Positions 17,064-26,153 are shown, numbered from the stretch's first letter. The stretch: 64,000 nucleotides of DNA from DATBLE01 sp963837265 (GCA_963837265.1 CAWIMQ010000001.1:744001-808000), one strand, 5' to 3'. Numbers and translations: made by a program. The notes: generated by a model not told the origin, from the letters alone.

Positions 17064-19369
17064 CGGCGGCGCCCACCGTCGCCCCGGCCGTCGAGCGCTC
17101 GGTCGGGCTGCCCGTGCGGCGGGTCGAGGACGAGCCGCTCGTCCAGGGGCGCGGCTGCTACGTCGCCGACGTGAACCGGCCCGACCAGGTGCACGCGCGC
17201 GTCGTCAGGAGCCAGGTCGCCCACGGCAGGCTCGTCACGGTGCACCTGGAGGACGCGCGGGCGCACGAGGGCGTCGTCGCGGCTTTTGCCGCCGCGGACA
17301 TCCCGAATATCGCCGAGACGAAGATCCCGATCCGGATCACGCCCAGCGAGCGGGCGGCGAAGGCGCTGCAGACGCCGCTCGCCTTCGACCGGGTGCGGTA
17401 CGTGGGCGAGCCGATCGCCGTCGTCGTCGCCGTCGACCCCTACATCGCCGAGGATGCGGCCGAGCTCGTTTGGGCCGAGATCGACGAGCTGGAGCCGGTG
17501 CTCGACCCCGTCGCCGCCGCCCGGCCGGGTGGGACCGCGGTCTTCGACGGACTGGCCGACAACGTCTGCGGCCGGTTCGACTTCCGGAACGGCGAGGACG
17601 TCGACGGGCTGTTCGCCGCCGCCGACGTGGTCGTCTCCGAGCGCTTCTACTCGCACCGCCACTCCGCGGTGCCGATGGAGCCGAGAGGGCTCGTCGCCGA
17701 GCTCGACGCCGTCACCGGCAGGCTGACGGTGTGGGGCGAGACGAAGGTCAAGCACTTCAACAAGCAGGTGCTCGCCCGCTTGCTGGACATGCCCGAGGAG
17801 GACATCCGGTTCGTCGAGACCGACGTCGGCGGGGGCTTCGGCCCCCGGGGCGAGTTCTATCCAGAGGACTTCCTCGTCCCCTGGCTCGCGCGCCGCCTGG
17901 GCCGGCCGGTGAAGTGGGTCGAGGACCGCGCCGAGAACCTCGTCGCGCTGAACCACTCCCGTGAGCACGTGTTCGAGGTCGAGCTGGCGGCGAGCGCCGA
18001 CGGAGCCCTGCTCGGCTTCCGGAGCACGGACTGGTGCTCGATGGGCGCGTACCTGCGCACCAACGGCCTCAAGGTCGTCGAGTGCGCGGCCATGCACATC
18101 CCCGGTCCGTACCGGTGGCGCGGGTTCTCGATCGAGGCGCTCGGCGTGATGACGACCAAGACGCCGCTCGCCACGTACCGCGGCCCCGGGGAGGTCGAGG
18201 CGACGTACGCGCGCGAGCGGATGCTCGACCTGCTCGCCGCCCGGCTCGGCGTCGACTCGGCCGAGCTCCGCCGCAGGAACCTGATCCCCGCGGACGAGCT
18301 CCCCTGTGAGATCGACCTCGGGCCAAGCCACGAGCCCAACCTGTTCGACTCGGGCGACTACCCGAAGATGTTCGAGCACCTGCTCGAGCACGCGGGCTAC
18401 GACGCCCTCCGGGCGGAGCAGGCGGAGCGGCGGGCGCGCGGCGAAGCGGTCGGGATCGGACTCGCCTGCTGCCACAACGAGGGCGGCTACGGCCCCTTCG
18501 AGGAGGCGAGGATCCTCGCCGAGCCCGACGGCACCTTCACCGCGCACGTCGGCGTCGCCGGCGTCGGCCAGGGCACCCGCACCGGGCTCGCGCAGATCCT
18601 CGCCGACGAGCTGGAGGTGGAGCTCGAGCGGGTGCGGATCCTCCACCACGACACCGACGAGATCAAGCACGGCGTCGGCGCCTACGCCGACCGCTGCACC
18701 GCCGTCGGCGGCAGCGCGCTCCTCGTCACGGCCGCGGCGCTGAAGGAGCGGGCGCGCCGGGAGGGCGCGGCCCGGCTCGGGGCGGAGGAGAACGAGGTCG
18801 AGGTGGCCGCCGACCGGGTGCGGGCGCCCGACGGACGGACGGTCGCCTTCTGGGAGCTCGGCCTCGATGAGACCGGCCGGTACGAGAAGGCGACCACGGA
18901 CATGTCCTTCTGCACCAGCCTCGCGCTCGTCGGCGTCGACCGCGCGACCGGCAGGGTGAAGATCGAGCGGTACGTCGGCGTCTACGACGTCGGCCGGACG
19001 ATCAACCCGCTGCTCGTCAAGGGGCAGCTGGACGGGGCGGCGGCGCAGGGGCTGGCCGGCGCGCTGCTCGAGGAATTCGTCTACGACGAGCACGGCCAGC
19101 CCCTCTCGACCTCGTTCATGGACTACCTGCTCCCGACCCTGTCCGAGCTGCCCGAGGTCGAGTCGCTCTGGTTCGAGTACCCGGACGAGAACAACCCCCT
19201 CGGCGTCAAGGGCGCGGGCGGGAACGGGATCATCGGCGCACAGGCGACGCTGGCCAACGCGGTCGCCGACGCGCTCGCGCCGGACGGCGTCGTCGTCACG
19301 ACGCTGCCGCTGACGCCGAACAACGTCAGGGCGATGCTCCGCGGCCGGCCGCACGAGGTGCCCGCGTGA
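17060..19369 (+). CDS. Molybdenum hydroxylase large subunit with altered active-site motif
   Basis: 769 residues, ATGA overlap with the small-subunit gene. Conserved blocks: VGLPVRRVEDEPLVQGRG, MEPRG, GGGFGPRGEFYPED, TPLATYRGPGEVEATYARER, VGVAGVGQGTRTGLAQ. At the C-terminus, where family members carry a catalytic Glu (GAGE in the paralog at 859-3153), this protein reads KGAGGNGIIG: residue 721 is Gly (codon GGG at 19220). The rest of the domain is intact and the reading frame is clean, so decay is unlikely. Activity may be altered or use another base. It forms a complex with the flanking 2Fe-2S and FAD subunits. Confidence 0.92.
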   Translation: MTAAPTVAPAVERSVGLPVRRVEDEPLVQGRGCYVADVNRPDQVHARVVRSQVAHGRLVTVHLEDARAHEGVVAAFAAADIPNIAETKIPIRITPSERAAKALQTPLAFDRVRYVGEPIAVVVAVDPYIAEDAAELVWAEIDELEPVLDPVAAARPGGTAVFDGLADNVCGRFDFRNGEDVDGLFAAADVVVSERFYSHRHSAVPMEPRGLVAELDAVTGRLTVWGETKVKHFNKQVLARLLDMPEEDIRFVETDVGGGFGPRGEFYPEDFLVPWLARRLGRPVKWVEDRAENLVALNHSREHVFEVELAASADGALLGFRSTDWCSMGAYLRTNGLKVVECAAMHIPGPYRWRGFSIEALGVMTTKTPLATYRGPGEVEATYARERMLDLLAARLGVDSAELRRRNLIPADELPCEIDLGPSHEPNLFDSGDYPKMFEHLLEHAGYDALRAEQAERRARGEAVGIGLACCHNEGGYGPFEEARILAEPDGTFTAHVGVAGVGQGTRTGLAQILADELEVELERVRILHHDTDEIKHGVGAYADRCTAVGGSALLVTAAALKERARREGAARLGAEENEVEVAADRVRAPDGRTVAFWELGLDETGRYEKATTDMSFCTSLALVGVDRATGRVKIERYVGVYDVGRTINPLLVKGQLDGAAAQGLAGALLEEFVYDEHGQPLSTSFMDYLLPTLSELPEVESLWFEYPDENNPLGVKGAGGNGIIGAQATLANAVADALAPDGVVVTTLPLTPNNVRAMLRGRPHEVPA

Positions 19370-20241
19370 AGCCGCCCCCGTTCGCCTACGCGCGGGCGTC
19401 CTCCGCAGAGGAGGCGGTGGCGCTGCTCGCCGAGGCGGGGGAAGACGCGAAGGTGCTCGCCGGCGGACAGAGCCTCGTGCCGCTCCTCAACTTCCGGCTC
19501 GCCCGTCCGAGCCTGCTCGTCGACGTCACCGGCCTGGCGGAGCTCGACTACCTGCGCGCGGGCGCGAATGGGGCGGGCCTCGCCGTCGGCGCGCTCTGCC
19601 GTCATGTCGCTCTGGAGCGGAGCGGGCAGCTCGGCGGGCCCTGGCAGGCGGTCGCGGAGGCCGTCCCCATGATCGGCCACTACCCGATCCGGGCACGGGG
19701 AACCGTCGGAGGGAGCGTGGCGCACGCCGACCCGTCGGCGGAGCTGCCCCTCCTCCTGCTCGCCTACGACGGCGAGGTCGATGCGCTCGGCCCCAGTGGA
19801 CGCCGCACCATCCCCGCCCGCGAGCTCTTCCGCGGGACGTTCACGACTGCGCTCGCGGCCGACGAGCTGCTGGTCGAGGTCCGGTTGACGGCGCCGCCCG
19901 CCGGCGCCCGGACGGCCTTCGAGGAGTTCAGCGAGCGCGCCGGCGATTTCGCGCTCGCCTCGGTCTGCGTCGGCGTCGCCGTCGAGGACGGCCGCTGCAC
20001 GTGGGCCCGCATCGCCCTCGGCGGGGTGGGGCCCACGCCACTTGACGCGGCCGAGGCGGAGCGGGCACTCGTGGGCTCGGAATTCGACGACGACGCGATC
20101 GCCGCGGCGGCCGAGGCGGCGTCCGCGGGTTGCGACCCGGCCGGCGACTTCCACGCGAGCGCGCAGTTCCGGCGGGAGCTGGCGGCGGAGCTGACAAGCC
20201 GTGCGCTCCGCCGCCTGCGGGATACCGGAGGCAGCGCGTGA
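19366..20241 (+). CDS. Molybdenum hydroxylase medium (FAD-binding) subunit
   Basis: 291 residues, GTG start in a 4-bp overlap with the large subunit. VLAGGQSLVPLLNFRLARP and ARGTVGGSVAHADPSAE are the two FAD-contact motifs of CoxM/XdhB-type proteins, followed by a CO_deh_flav_C region. It passes electrons from the 2Fe-2S subunit to the final acceptor. GTGA overlap with the M20 gene downstream shows that the oxidoreductase and the hydrolase are made together. Confidence 0.94.
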   Translation: MKPPPFAYARASSAEEAVALLAEAGEDAKVLAGGQSLVPLLNFRLARPSLLVDVTGLAELDYLRAGANGAGLAVGALCRHVALERSGQLGGPWQAVAEAVPMIGHYPIRARGTVGGSVAHADPSAELPLLLLAYDGEVDALGPSGRRTIPARELFRGTFTTALAADELLVEVRLTAPPAGARTAFEEFSERAGDFALASVCVGVAVEDGRCTWARIALGGVGPTPLDAAEAERALVGSEFDDDAIAAAAEAASAGCDPAGDFHASAQFRRELAAELTSRALRRLRDTGGSA

Positions 20242-21506
20242 CGATCGACCCGCAGGCGGCGGAGCGCATCCTCGACCGCATCGACGAGACCGAGCTCGTC
20301 GAGCTCGCGCTGCACATCTCGAACATCGAGAGCCCGCGCGGCGAGGAGGGCGAGTGCGCCGAGGCGATCTACCGGTGGTGCGTCGAGCAGGGCTTCCCGG
20401 CGCAGCGCGTCGGCATGTTCGAGGACCGCTTCAACGTCTTCGCCGAGCTGCCCGGCCGGGGTCGCGGCCCGGCCCTCGCCTTCAACAGCCATATCGACAC
20501 GTGGATGCACCGCGACGACGTGCTGATCTTCCGCGACCCGAACCGGTCCGACTACCACGGGGCGTGGGAGGAGGGCGATCTGCTCGTCGGCAACCCGCTC
20601 GTCAACGACAAGGGGCCGATGGCGGCCTTCATGATCGCGGCGAAGGCGATCCGCGACAGCGGCGTCGAGCTGGCCGGCTCCGTCTACATGACGATGGTCC
20701 CGGGCGAGATCGGGATGGAGCCGGTCGACGAGTTCCAGGGCAAGGCCTACCTGAGCAAGGAGGTCGGCGCCCGCTACCTCGTCAACCACACGCCGAGGGC
20801 CTCGTTCTGCGTCTGCGCCGAGGGAACCGGGTTCCGCAAGGGCTGGATCGAGGCAGGCAAGGCCTTCTACAAGGTGACCGTCTTCGGCGGCGGCTCCGTC
20901 TACACGCCCTACCTCGCGCGGCCGTTCGAGGGGGCGAACCCGAACGCGATCATCCGTGCGATCCCCGTCCTCGAGCGGATCGAGGAGTGGGCGCTCGTCT
21001 ACCAGCGCGAGCACACATACGAGAGCCCGGGCGGCACGCTGGTGCCCAAGGTCAACATCGGCGCGATTCGCGCCGGCGAGCCGTCGATGCTGCTCCAGAA
21101 CCCCGACGTCTGCCACCTCTACCTCGACATCCGCACGGTTCCCGGTCAGCCGGCGGAGGAGATCGGCTTCGAGCTGCGCGAGCTGCTCGAGCGGGCGAAC
21201 GTCGAGGGCCGCGTGGAGCAGTTCGTGAACCGGCCCGCCTTCGAGGCGCAGGGGATCGAGCCGCTCTCGCACGCGCTCGACGAGGCGCACCGCCTCGAGT
21301 TCGGCTCCGAATGCGAGCTCGCCGGCATCCCCGAGTGCAGCATGTGGCGCGACCACCTCGTCTTCAACGAGGTCGGGATCCCGGCGCTGACCTACGGGCC
21401 GACATCGCTGGTCGGCGCAGGACGGTTTACGATGCCGCGGGGCGACATGGTGCGCGCGGCACGCGTCTACGCCCTGACCGCGCTCGCGCTCTGCGGCGCC
21501 GGCTAG
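20238..21506 (+). CDS. M20-family metallopeptidase/amidohydrolase
   Basis: 422 residues, GTG start overlapping the FAD-subunit stop. Metal ligands: H85 and D87 in NSHIDTW, D124 in NDKGPMAAF, E157 in VPGEIGMEP. The C-terminal His is probably in SMWRDHLVF. M20 includes ArgE, DapE, carboxypeptidase G2 and N-carbamoyl-amino-acid hydrolases (HyuC/AllC). As the last gene after HyuAB and the guanidine enzymes, an N-carbamoyl or N-amidino amino acid is a plausible substrate, but the sequence is not obviously HyuC. It closely matches the partial gene at the left edge, so the two may be paralogs from an old duplication. Confidence 0.88.
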   Translation: MTIDPQAAERILDRIDETELVELALHISNIESPRGEEGECAEAIYRWCVEQGFPAQRVGMFEDRFNVFAELPGRGRGPALAFNSHIDTWMHRDDVLIFRDPNRSDYHGAWEEGDLLVGNPLVNDKGPMAAFMIAAKAIRDSGVELAGSVYMTMVPGEIGMEPVDEFQGKAYLSKEVGARYLVNHTPRASFCVCAEGTGFRKGWIEAGKAFYKVTVFGGGSVYTPYLARPFEGANPNAIIRAIPVLERIEEWALVYQREHTYESPGGTLVPKVNIGAIRAGEPSMLLQNPDVCHLYLDIRTVPGQPAEEIGFELRELLERANVEGRVEQFVNRPAFEAQGIEPLSHALDEAHRLEFGSECELAGIPECSMWRDHLVFNEVGIPALTYGPTSLVGAGRFTMPRGDMVRAARVYALTALALCGAG

Positions 21507-21555
21507 TTCGGTTTACGGTAGTCGCAGGGCGATTTTCGAAGTACATTAGGCCTGC

Positions 21556-23787
21556 GTGGCACGAGCCAGCAGCGCGCTTCCCGTGCCGAGCAAGGCCGCA
21601 GCGACCACCTGTCTGGTCGAGCTCGCCGCGGCCGCAGCCGGCGCCCTCGACCCGCTGGACATGGTCGAGCGGCTCGCGGGCGCCCTCGCGGGCGCGGACG
21701 GAGGGCACTTACCGGTCCGGATCTGGCAGGTCGAGGACCGCGAGCGCCCGACCCTCCTCGCCCAGCATCCGGCCAGGGCGAAGCATCCGCGCAACGAGCC
21801 GGAGGCGGTCCTCGAGGCGGCGCTCGCCGACGAACCGCTCCGGACGGGCTCGACGCTCCTCATCAGCCTCCGCCGCAGCGGATCGCCCTTCGCCGTCCTC
21901 GCTGTCAGCACGAGGCGCGCCGCGATGGCCCAGACGCTGCGCGAGCTGGCACCAGTCGCCTCGGCGCGCCTCCAGGCGCTCCAGGAGGGCGACCTCGACC
22001 GCTCCCCCTCGGCCGCGATCCGCCGGGCCGAGGCGACCGAGATCGACACGGTCATCGCCGCCTTCGCCGCCGAGGCCAGGCGGCTGCTCGACCACGACCG
22101 ACTCAGCGCCTACATGCTCACCGCCGACGGGCGCGCCTTCGAGCGGTTCGCGGTGGCGACGTCGCCAGTGCTGCCGGGCGAGAGCGACGTCGTCGCGCTC
22201 GAGGACGTCGGACTGACGTACGTCCTCCGTGAGAACCGCCCGCTCGTCTCCGCCGACCTGGCCGACGACCAGCGGATCGCCGGTCGCGAGGACTCCGTGA
22301 TCGCCGCCGCCGGCTTTCACGGGCTCGTCAGCGTACCGCTCCGCATCGCCGGCCAGCCGATCGGCGTCCTCAACTTCGTCAGCCGAACCAAGGGCTTCTA
22401 CACGGCCGAGGACGCCACCGTCGCCCAGCAGATCGCCGACCAGGTCGCGATCTTCTTCCAGAACCTCAGGCTCGAGCAGCGCGTCCGGCTCGCGATCGAG
22501 CGCGAGGCGGGGCAGCAGGAGCGGAACCGTCTCGCCCACGAGTTGCACGACACGCTCGTCCAGTCCCTGGCGGTGCTGCTTGCCGAGCTGGACATACTCG
22601 GGAAAGGGCTCGACGACGAGGCCGCGGCCGGCGTTACGGGAATGCGCGAGCGGGCGCAGTCGATGCTCGACGAGCTGCGCCGGTCGCTGCTCCGGCTCCA
22701 GCCCGCCGAGCTCGAGAAGCGCTCCCTCGGCGAGGCGATGGCGACCTGCCTGGAGCAGCTCGAGGCCGAGCACGGAGTGAAGACGTCGCTCGAGCTCGTC
22801 GGGCCCGTCGGCTCGCTGACCATGGAGCTCGAGACGCCCGTCTTCCGGATCTTCCAGGAGGCGATCGCGAACGTCCGCAAGCACTCCGGCGCCTCCGCCG
22901 TCGCCGTCGCGCTCCGTGCCGCGGACGGGATCATCCTCTCGATCGAGGACAACGGCCACGGATTCGTGCAGGGGAGCCGGACAGAGGGCTTCGGCCTGCA
23001 TGGAATGCGCGAGCGTGCCGAGGACATCGGCGGCAGGCTCGTCGTCACCTCGACCGTCGATCACGGGACGTCGGTGAACCTGAGCGTCCCGTCGCTGGAG
23101 CCCGACTCGGCCGCCCGGAGCCACGTGCGCGGCCCGGGCGGTAACGGCGCCGCTTCCGCGCGGGTGATGCGGGTTCTGGTCGTCGACGACCACCCGCTCT
23201 ACCGGGACGCGGTCTCGCGGATCCTGGAGCGCGAGGGCGACATGCGCGTCGTCGGCCACGCGGCGACGGCGCACGAGGCGCTCACCGCCGTCAAGCGGCT
23301 CCAGCCCGACCTGCTGCTGCTCGACGTCGAGCTGCCCGACCTGACCGGCATCGACGTGGTGCGGCGCCTCTCGTCGCTCGACCATCCGCCGCCGGCGCTC
23401 ATGGTCTCCGCCTTCCCCGAGAGCGGACACGTCGTCGCGGCGATGAAGGCCGGCGCGCGGGGCTACGTGTCGAAGACGGTGGACGCGGAGAGCCTGCTCG
23501 AGGCGATCCGTGCGATCGCGCGCGGCGCGACGATCTTCGACTCGTCGAGCGGCGCCGGGCTGTGGACGCCGCGCCAGCTCGCCCAGCTCACCCGCCGAGA
23601 GCTCGACGTGCTCAAGCTCGTCGCCGAAGGGAAGACGAACTCGGAGATCGCCGACGAGCTCTGCCTGGCGAAGAAGACGGTCGAGCGGATCGTCGCCACG
23701 GCGGTAGCCAAGCTGCGGGCGCGAAACCGCGCGCACGCGGTCGCGAAGGCGGTCGCGCTGAAGGTGATCGACGTGCGGTCGGAGTAG
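21556..23787 (+). CDS. Fused GAF sensor histidine kinase and NarL-type response regulator
   Basis: 743 residues in one clean frame, GTG start. Domain order: divergent N-terminal segment (1-160), GAF-like domain (about 165-305), HisKA_3 with H331 in LAHELHD, HATPase with N439 in QEAIANVRKHS, D465 in DNGHGF and GFGLHGMRER; then a Gly/Ser/Ala linker (515-537), receiver domain with D544-D545, phospho-acceptor D590, S618 and K640, and a LuxR-type HTH (about 677-735). No membrane segment, so cytosolic. NarL-type kinases and regulators are normally separate proteins. It starts 50 nt after the catabolic operon and probably controls it, but this is inferred from position. Confidence 0.9.
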   Translation: MARASSALPVPSKAAATTCLVELAAAAAGALDPLDMVERLAGALAGADGGHLPVRIWQVEDRERPTLLAQHPARAKHPRNEPEAVLEAALADEPLRTGSTLLISLRRSGSPFAVLAVSTRRAAMAQTLRELAPVASARLQALQEGDLDRSPSAAIRRAEATEIDTVIAAFAAEARRLLDHDRLSAYMLTADGRAFERFAVATSPVLPGESDVVALEDVGLTYVLRENRPLVSADLADDQRIAGREDSVIAAAGFHGLVSVPLRIAGQPIGVLNFVSRTKGFYTAEDATVAQQIADQVAIFFQNLRLEQRVRLAIEREAGQQERNRLAHELHDTLVQSLAVLLAELDILGKGLDDEAAAGVTGMRERAQSMLDELRRSLLRLQPAELEKRSLGEAMATCLEQLEAEHGVKTSLELVGPVGSLTMELETPVFRIFQEAIANVRKHSGASAVAVALRAADGIILSIEDNGHGFVQGSRTEGFGLHGMRERAEDIGGRLVVTSTVDHGTSVNLSVPSLEPDSAARSHVRGPGGNGAASARVMRVLVVDDHPLYRDAVSRILEREGDMRVVGHAATAHEALTAVKRLQPDLLLLDVELPDLTGIDVVRRLSSLDHPPPALMVSAFPESGHVVAAMKAGARGYVSKTVDAESLLEAIRAIARGATIFDSSSGAGLWTPRQLAQLTRRELDVLKLVAEGKTNSEIADELCLAKKTVERIVATAVAKLRARNRAHAVAKAVALKVIDVRSE

Positions 23788-23796
23788 GCCGGAGCC

Positions 23797-24186
23797 TCAG
23801 CTCGCGACCGCGATCCCCTCGATCTCGACGAGCAGCCCCTGGTAGAGGAACCCCGTCACCTCGACCATCGTGCTCGCCGGGTAGGGCTCCTGCAGGTACT
23901 CTCGGCGGACCTCCGCCATCGCCGGGTAGTCGCGCACGTCGACCAGGAAGTTCGTGATCTTGACGACGTCGGCCATCGTCATCCCCGCCGCCTCGACGAC
24001 CGCGCGGAAATTCCTCATCACCTGGTGGGTCTGCCCGACGATGTCCCCGGGGGCGACGACGTCTCCGTTCTCGTCGACGGAGACGCAGCCGGCCACGAAC
24101 AGCATCTCGCCCGGCCCGGCCTTCACTGCCGGCGACCAGGGGCCGGTCGGAGCGGCGACGTGCTGCGGCAAGATCCGCTCGGCCAT
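23797..24186 (-). CDS. RidA/YjgF family enamine/imine deaminase
   Basis: 129 residues; ATG at 24186 gives the usual RidA length. ERILPQHVAAPTGPWSPAV, VAGCVSVDENGDVV and the C-terminal PYPASTMVEVTGFLYQGLLVEIEGIA are family hallmarks. The catalytic Arg of classic RidA would follow PYPA in P-x-R; here the stretch is PYPASTMVEV, so it is more like the Rid subgroups that lack the Arg. RidA proteins hydrolyse reactive 2-aminoacrylate-like imines; subgroups occur in heterocycle catabolism. Convergent with the kinase-regulator gene, 9 bp gap. Confidence 0.87.
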   Translation of the reverse strand: MAERILPQHVAAPTGPWSPAVKAGPGEMLFVAGCVSVDENGDVVAPGDIVGQTHQVMRNFRAVVEAAGMTMADVVKITNFLVDVRDYPAMAEVRREYLQEPYPASTMVEVTGFLYQGLLVEIEGIAVAS

Positions 24187-24285
24187 CGCCGCGACTCTGC
24201 GCGCGTCCCCGCCCGCCGGCAACGGGGGAAGCCCCACATCGTTCGGCGGGTTTCCCGCCAGACAGACAGCCTAGAGTCCGCGGCG

Positions 24286-25263
24286 ATGAAGGTCGTCGAC
24301 ACGCAGGCGCATTGGTACCCGCGGCCGCTGCTGGACGCGTACGTCGACAGCGACGGCTTCCCCGGCTGCCGCCGGGAAGATGACTCGTACGCGGTCGAGA
24401 TGCTGCCGGGGCAGTGGACGCCGCTGCCGCTCCACTTCGTCGAGCTCGAGCTCCAGCTCGAGACGATGCGCGCCGCCGGCGTCGACGTCGTCGTCTCCAG
24501 CTCCGGCTCTTTCGGCGACGTCGACGCGCTGCCGGCCGGCCGGGCGAAGGAGGTGGCGATCGCCGTCAACGAGGAGCGCTCGACGGCCCAGTCGCGGCAC
24601 GAGGAGTTCCTCGGAATCGCCTCGATCCCGTGGCAGGACGCCGGCGCGGCGATCGAGGTGCTCGACGACGCCGTCTCCCGGCTCGGGCTGCGCGGAGTAC
24701 TGATCCACTCGAACATCGACGGCCGACCAGTCGACGCGGCGTACCTGCGGCCCGTGTACGAGCGGATCGCCGAGCTGGGCGTGCCTCTCTTCCTGCACCC
24801 GGGCAGGACGCTCCTCGAGCCGCATGCCCACGACTACGGGCTGGAGGTGATCCTCGCCTACATGTTCGACACGAGCATGGCGGCGCTCCGCCTGGTGCTG
24901 AGCGGGATCCTCGACGGGCTCAAGCTCGACGTCGTCCACCCGCACTGCGGCGGCACGCTCCCGTACCTCGCTGGGAGGATCGACGCCTCCTACACGAGGC
25001 CGTGGGCGCTCGGCCGCGAGCTGGAGCGGCCGCCGAGCGAGCTCCTGAAGGCCTTCCACACCGACACGATGTGCCAGAGCGCCGAGACGCTGGCCTACGC
25101 CAAGGACTTCTACGGCCTCGAGCACGTCCTCTACGGGAGCGACTACCCGTACTTCCAGCCGGCGGACTCGCTCGCGTTCGTCCGCGCGTCCGTGTCCGAG
25201 GCGGAGGTGGAGGCCGTGCTCTGGCGGAACGCCGCTCGGCTCCTCGAGCTCGGAGAGGGCTAG
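24286..25263 (+). CDS. Amidohydrolase, PF04909 family, with QxH metal motif
   Basis: 325 residues. The N-terminus reads VVDTQAHWYP: the first His of the usual HxH is Gln. Other ligands are kept: FLHPGRT, VVHPHCGGTLPY and YGSDYPYF with the metal-binding Asp. Some decarboxylases of this superfamily vary the first ligand, so it need not be inactive. About half its length is alignable by eye with the amidohydrolase at 3150-4142, although it is clearly different. It starts a plus-strand gene divergent from ridA. Its stop overlaps that of the convergent hydrolase in a shared CTAG. Confidence 0.85.
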   Translation: MKVVDTQAHWYPRPLLDAYVDSDGFPGCRREDDSYAVEMLPGQWTPLPLHFVELELQLETMRAAGVDVVVSSSGSFGDVDALPAGRAKEVAIAVNEERSTAQSRHEEFLGIASIPWQDAGAAIEVLDDAVSRLGLRGVLIHSNIDGRPVDAAYLRPVYERIAELGVPLFLHPGRTLLEPHAHDYGLEVILAYMFDTSMAALRLVLSGILDGLKLDVVHPHCGGTLPYLAGRIDASYTRPWALGRELERPPSELLKAFHTDTMCQSAETLAYAKDFYGLEHVLYGSDYPYFQPADSLAFVRASVSEAEVEAVLWRNAARLLELGEG

Positions 25264-26153
25264 GGCTCGGGCTCCGCCATCCCGGTCGCGCTGATCGTGA
25301 GCGAGCGCGGGTCGCGGGTCCTCCAAGCCCCCTGCTCGACGGAACCGAAGAACGAGGCGACCGCCTCGTTGAACAGCTGGGGCTCCTCCAGGTTCACCGT
25401 GTGGCCGGTCTTGGGGACGACGAGCAGGCCCGCGGTCGGGATCGTGCGCTTGAGCATCAGATCGGGCTCGAGGCAAGCCTCGTCCTCGTCGCCGGTGACG
25501 ACCAGCACCGGCACGGCGATGCGCTCGAGCCGGTCCGTGAGGTCGTAGAGCGAGGGCCGCTCTCTCTGCACGCCCCGCATCGTGTGCCCGGCGCCTGCGG
25601 AGTCGTGCTCGCCCAGACGGCGGGCGAACTCGGCCCAGCCGCGTGGATCCTTGTTCTGCAGCTGGACGCGTGCCGGGCCGACGGCGTAGCGCTCTGCGAC
25701 CTTCGCCGTCCCTTCCTCCTCGAAGGCGCGCGCGACGACCTCCGCCTCGGCACGGAACGACTCCCGCGTGTCGGGGTGAGCCCCGTAGCCGGCACCCGCG
25801 ACGACGGCCGACCGGACCAGGTCCGGCCGCTGCATCGCCAGGTGCAGCGCGGTGAACCCGCCCATCGAGAGGCCGACCACGTGGGCGTTCGCGACGCCCG
25901 CCGCGGCGAGCACGGCGACCGCGTCGTCGACCGCGGCCTGCTGCGAGTACGCCGCCCCGGCGTCCGGGACGTCGGAGGGCGGATAGCCGCGCGCGTTGTA
26001 GGCGACGCAGCGGTAGCGCCGCCCGAAGAAGCGGAGCTGCGGCTCCCAGCTCCAGAGATCACCCGCGAACTCGTGGACGAACAGCACGGGAAAGCCCGTG
26101 CCGGTCTCCTCGTAGTACAGCCTCGCTCCGTCGTCGGCGGTCGCGTGCGGCAC
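25260..26153 (-). CDS. Alpha/beta-fold hydrolase
   Basis: 297 residues with GTG at 26153 (AGGAAG 9 nt upstream); longer in-frame starts read antisense into the next gene. Oxyanion HEFAGDLWSW, nucleophile elbow GLSMGG, acid GDEDEACL and catalytic His in KTGHTVNLEEP are all visible. Resembles meta-cleavage-product hydrolases and 3-oxoadipate enol-lactonases. Grouped with another alpha/beta hydrolase, an amidohydrolase and a luciferase-like oxygenase, it probably acts in a ring-cleavage or ester-cleavage pathway. Exact substrate not predictable. Confidence 0.85.
   Translation of the reverse strand: MPHATADDGARLYYEETGTGFPVLFVHEFAGDLWSWEPQLRFFGRRYRCVAYNARGYPPSDVPDAGAAYSQQAAVDDAVAVLAAAGVANAHVVGLSMGGFTALHLAMQRPDLVRSAVVAGAGYGAHPDTRESFRAEAEVVARAFEEEGTAKVAERYAVGPARVQLQNKDPRGWAEFARRLGEHDSAGAGHTMRGVQRERPSLYDLTDRLERIAVPVLVVTGDEDEACLEPDLMLKRTIPTAGLLVVPKTGHTVNLEEPQLFNEAVASFFGSVEQGAWRTRDPRSLTISATGMAEPEP

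Noticed and set aside
17060..19369. Large subunit as a pseudogene because of the missing Glu
   Set aside because: The reading frame, other active-site motifs and start/stop overlaps with neighbours are intact, which argues for function.
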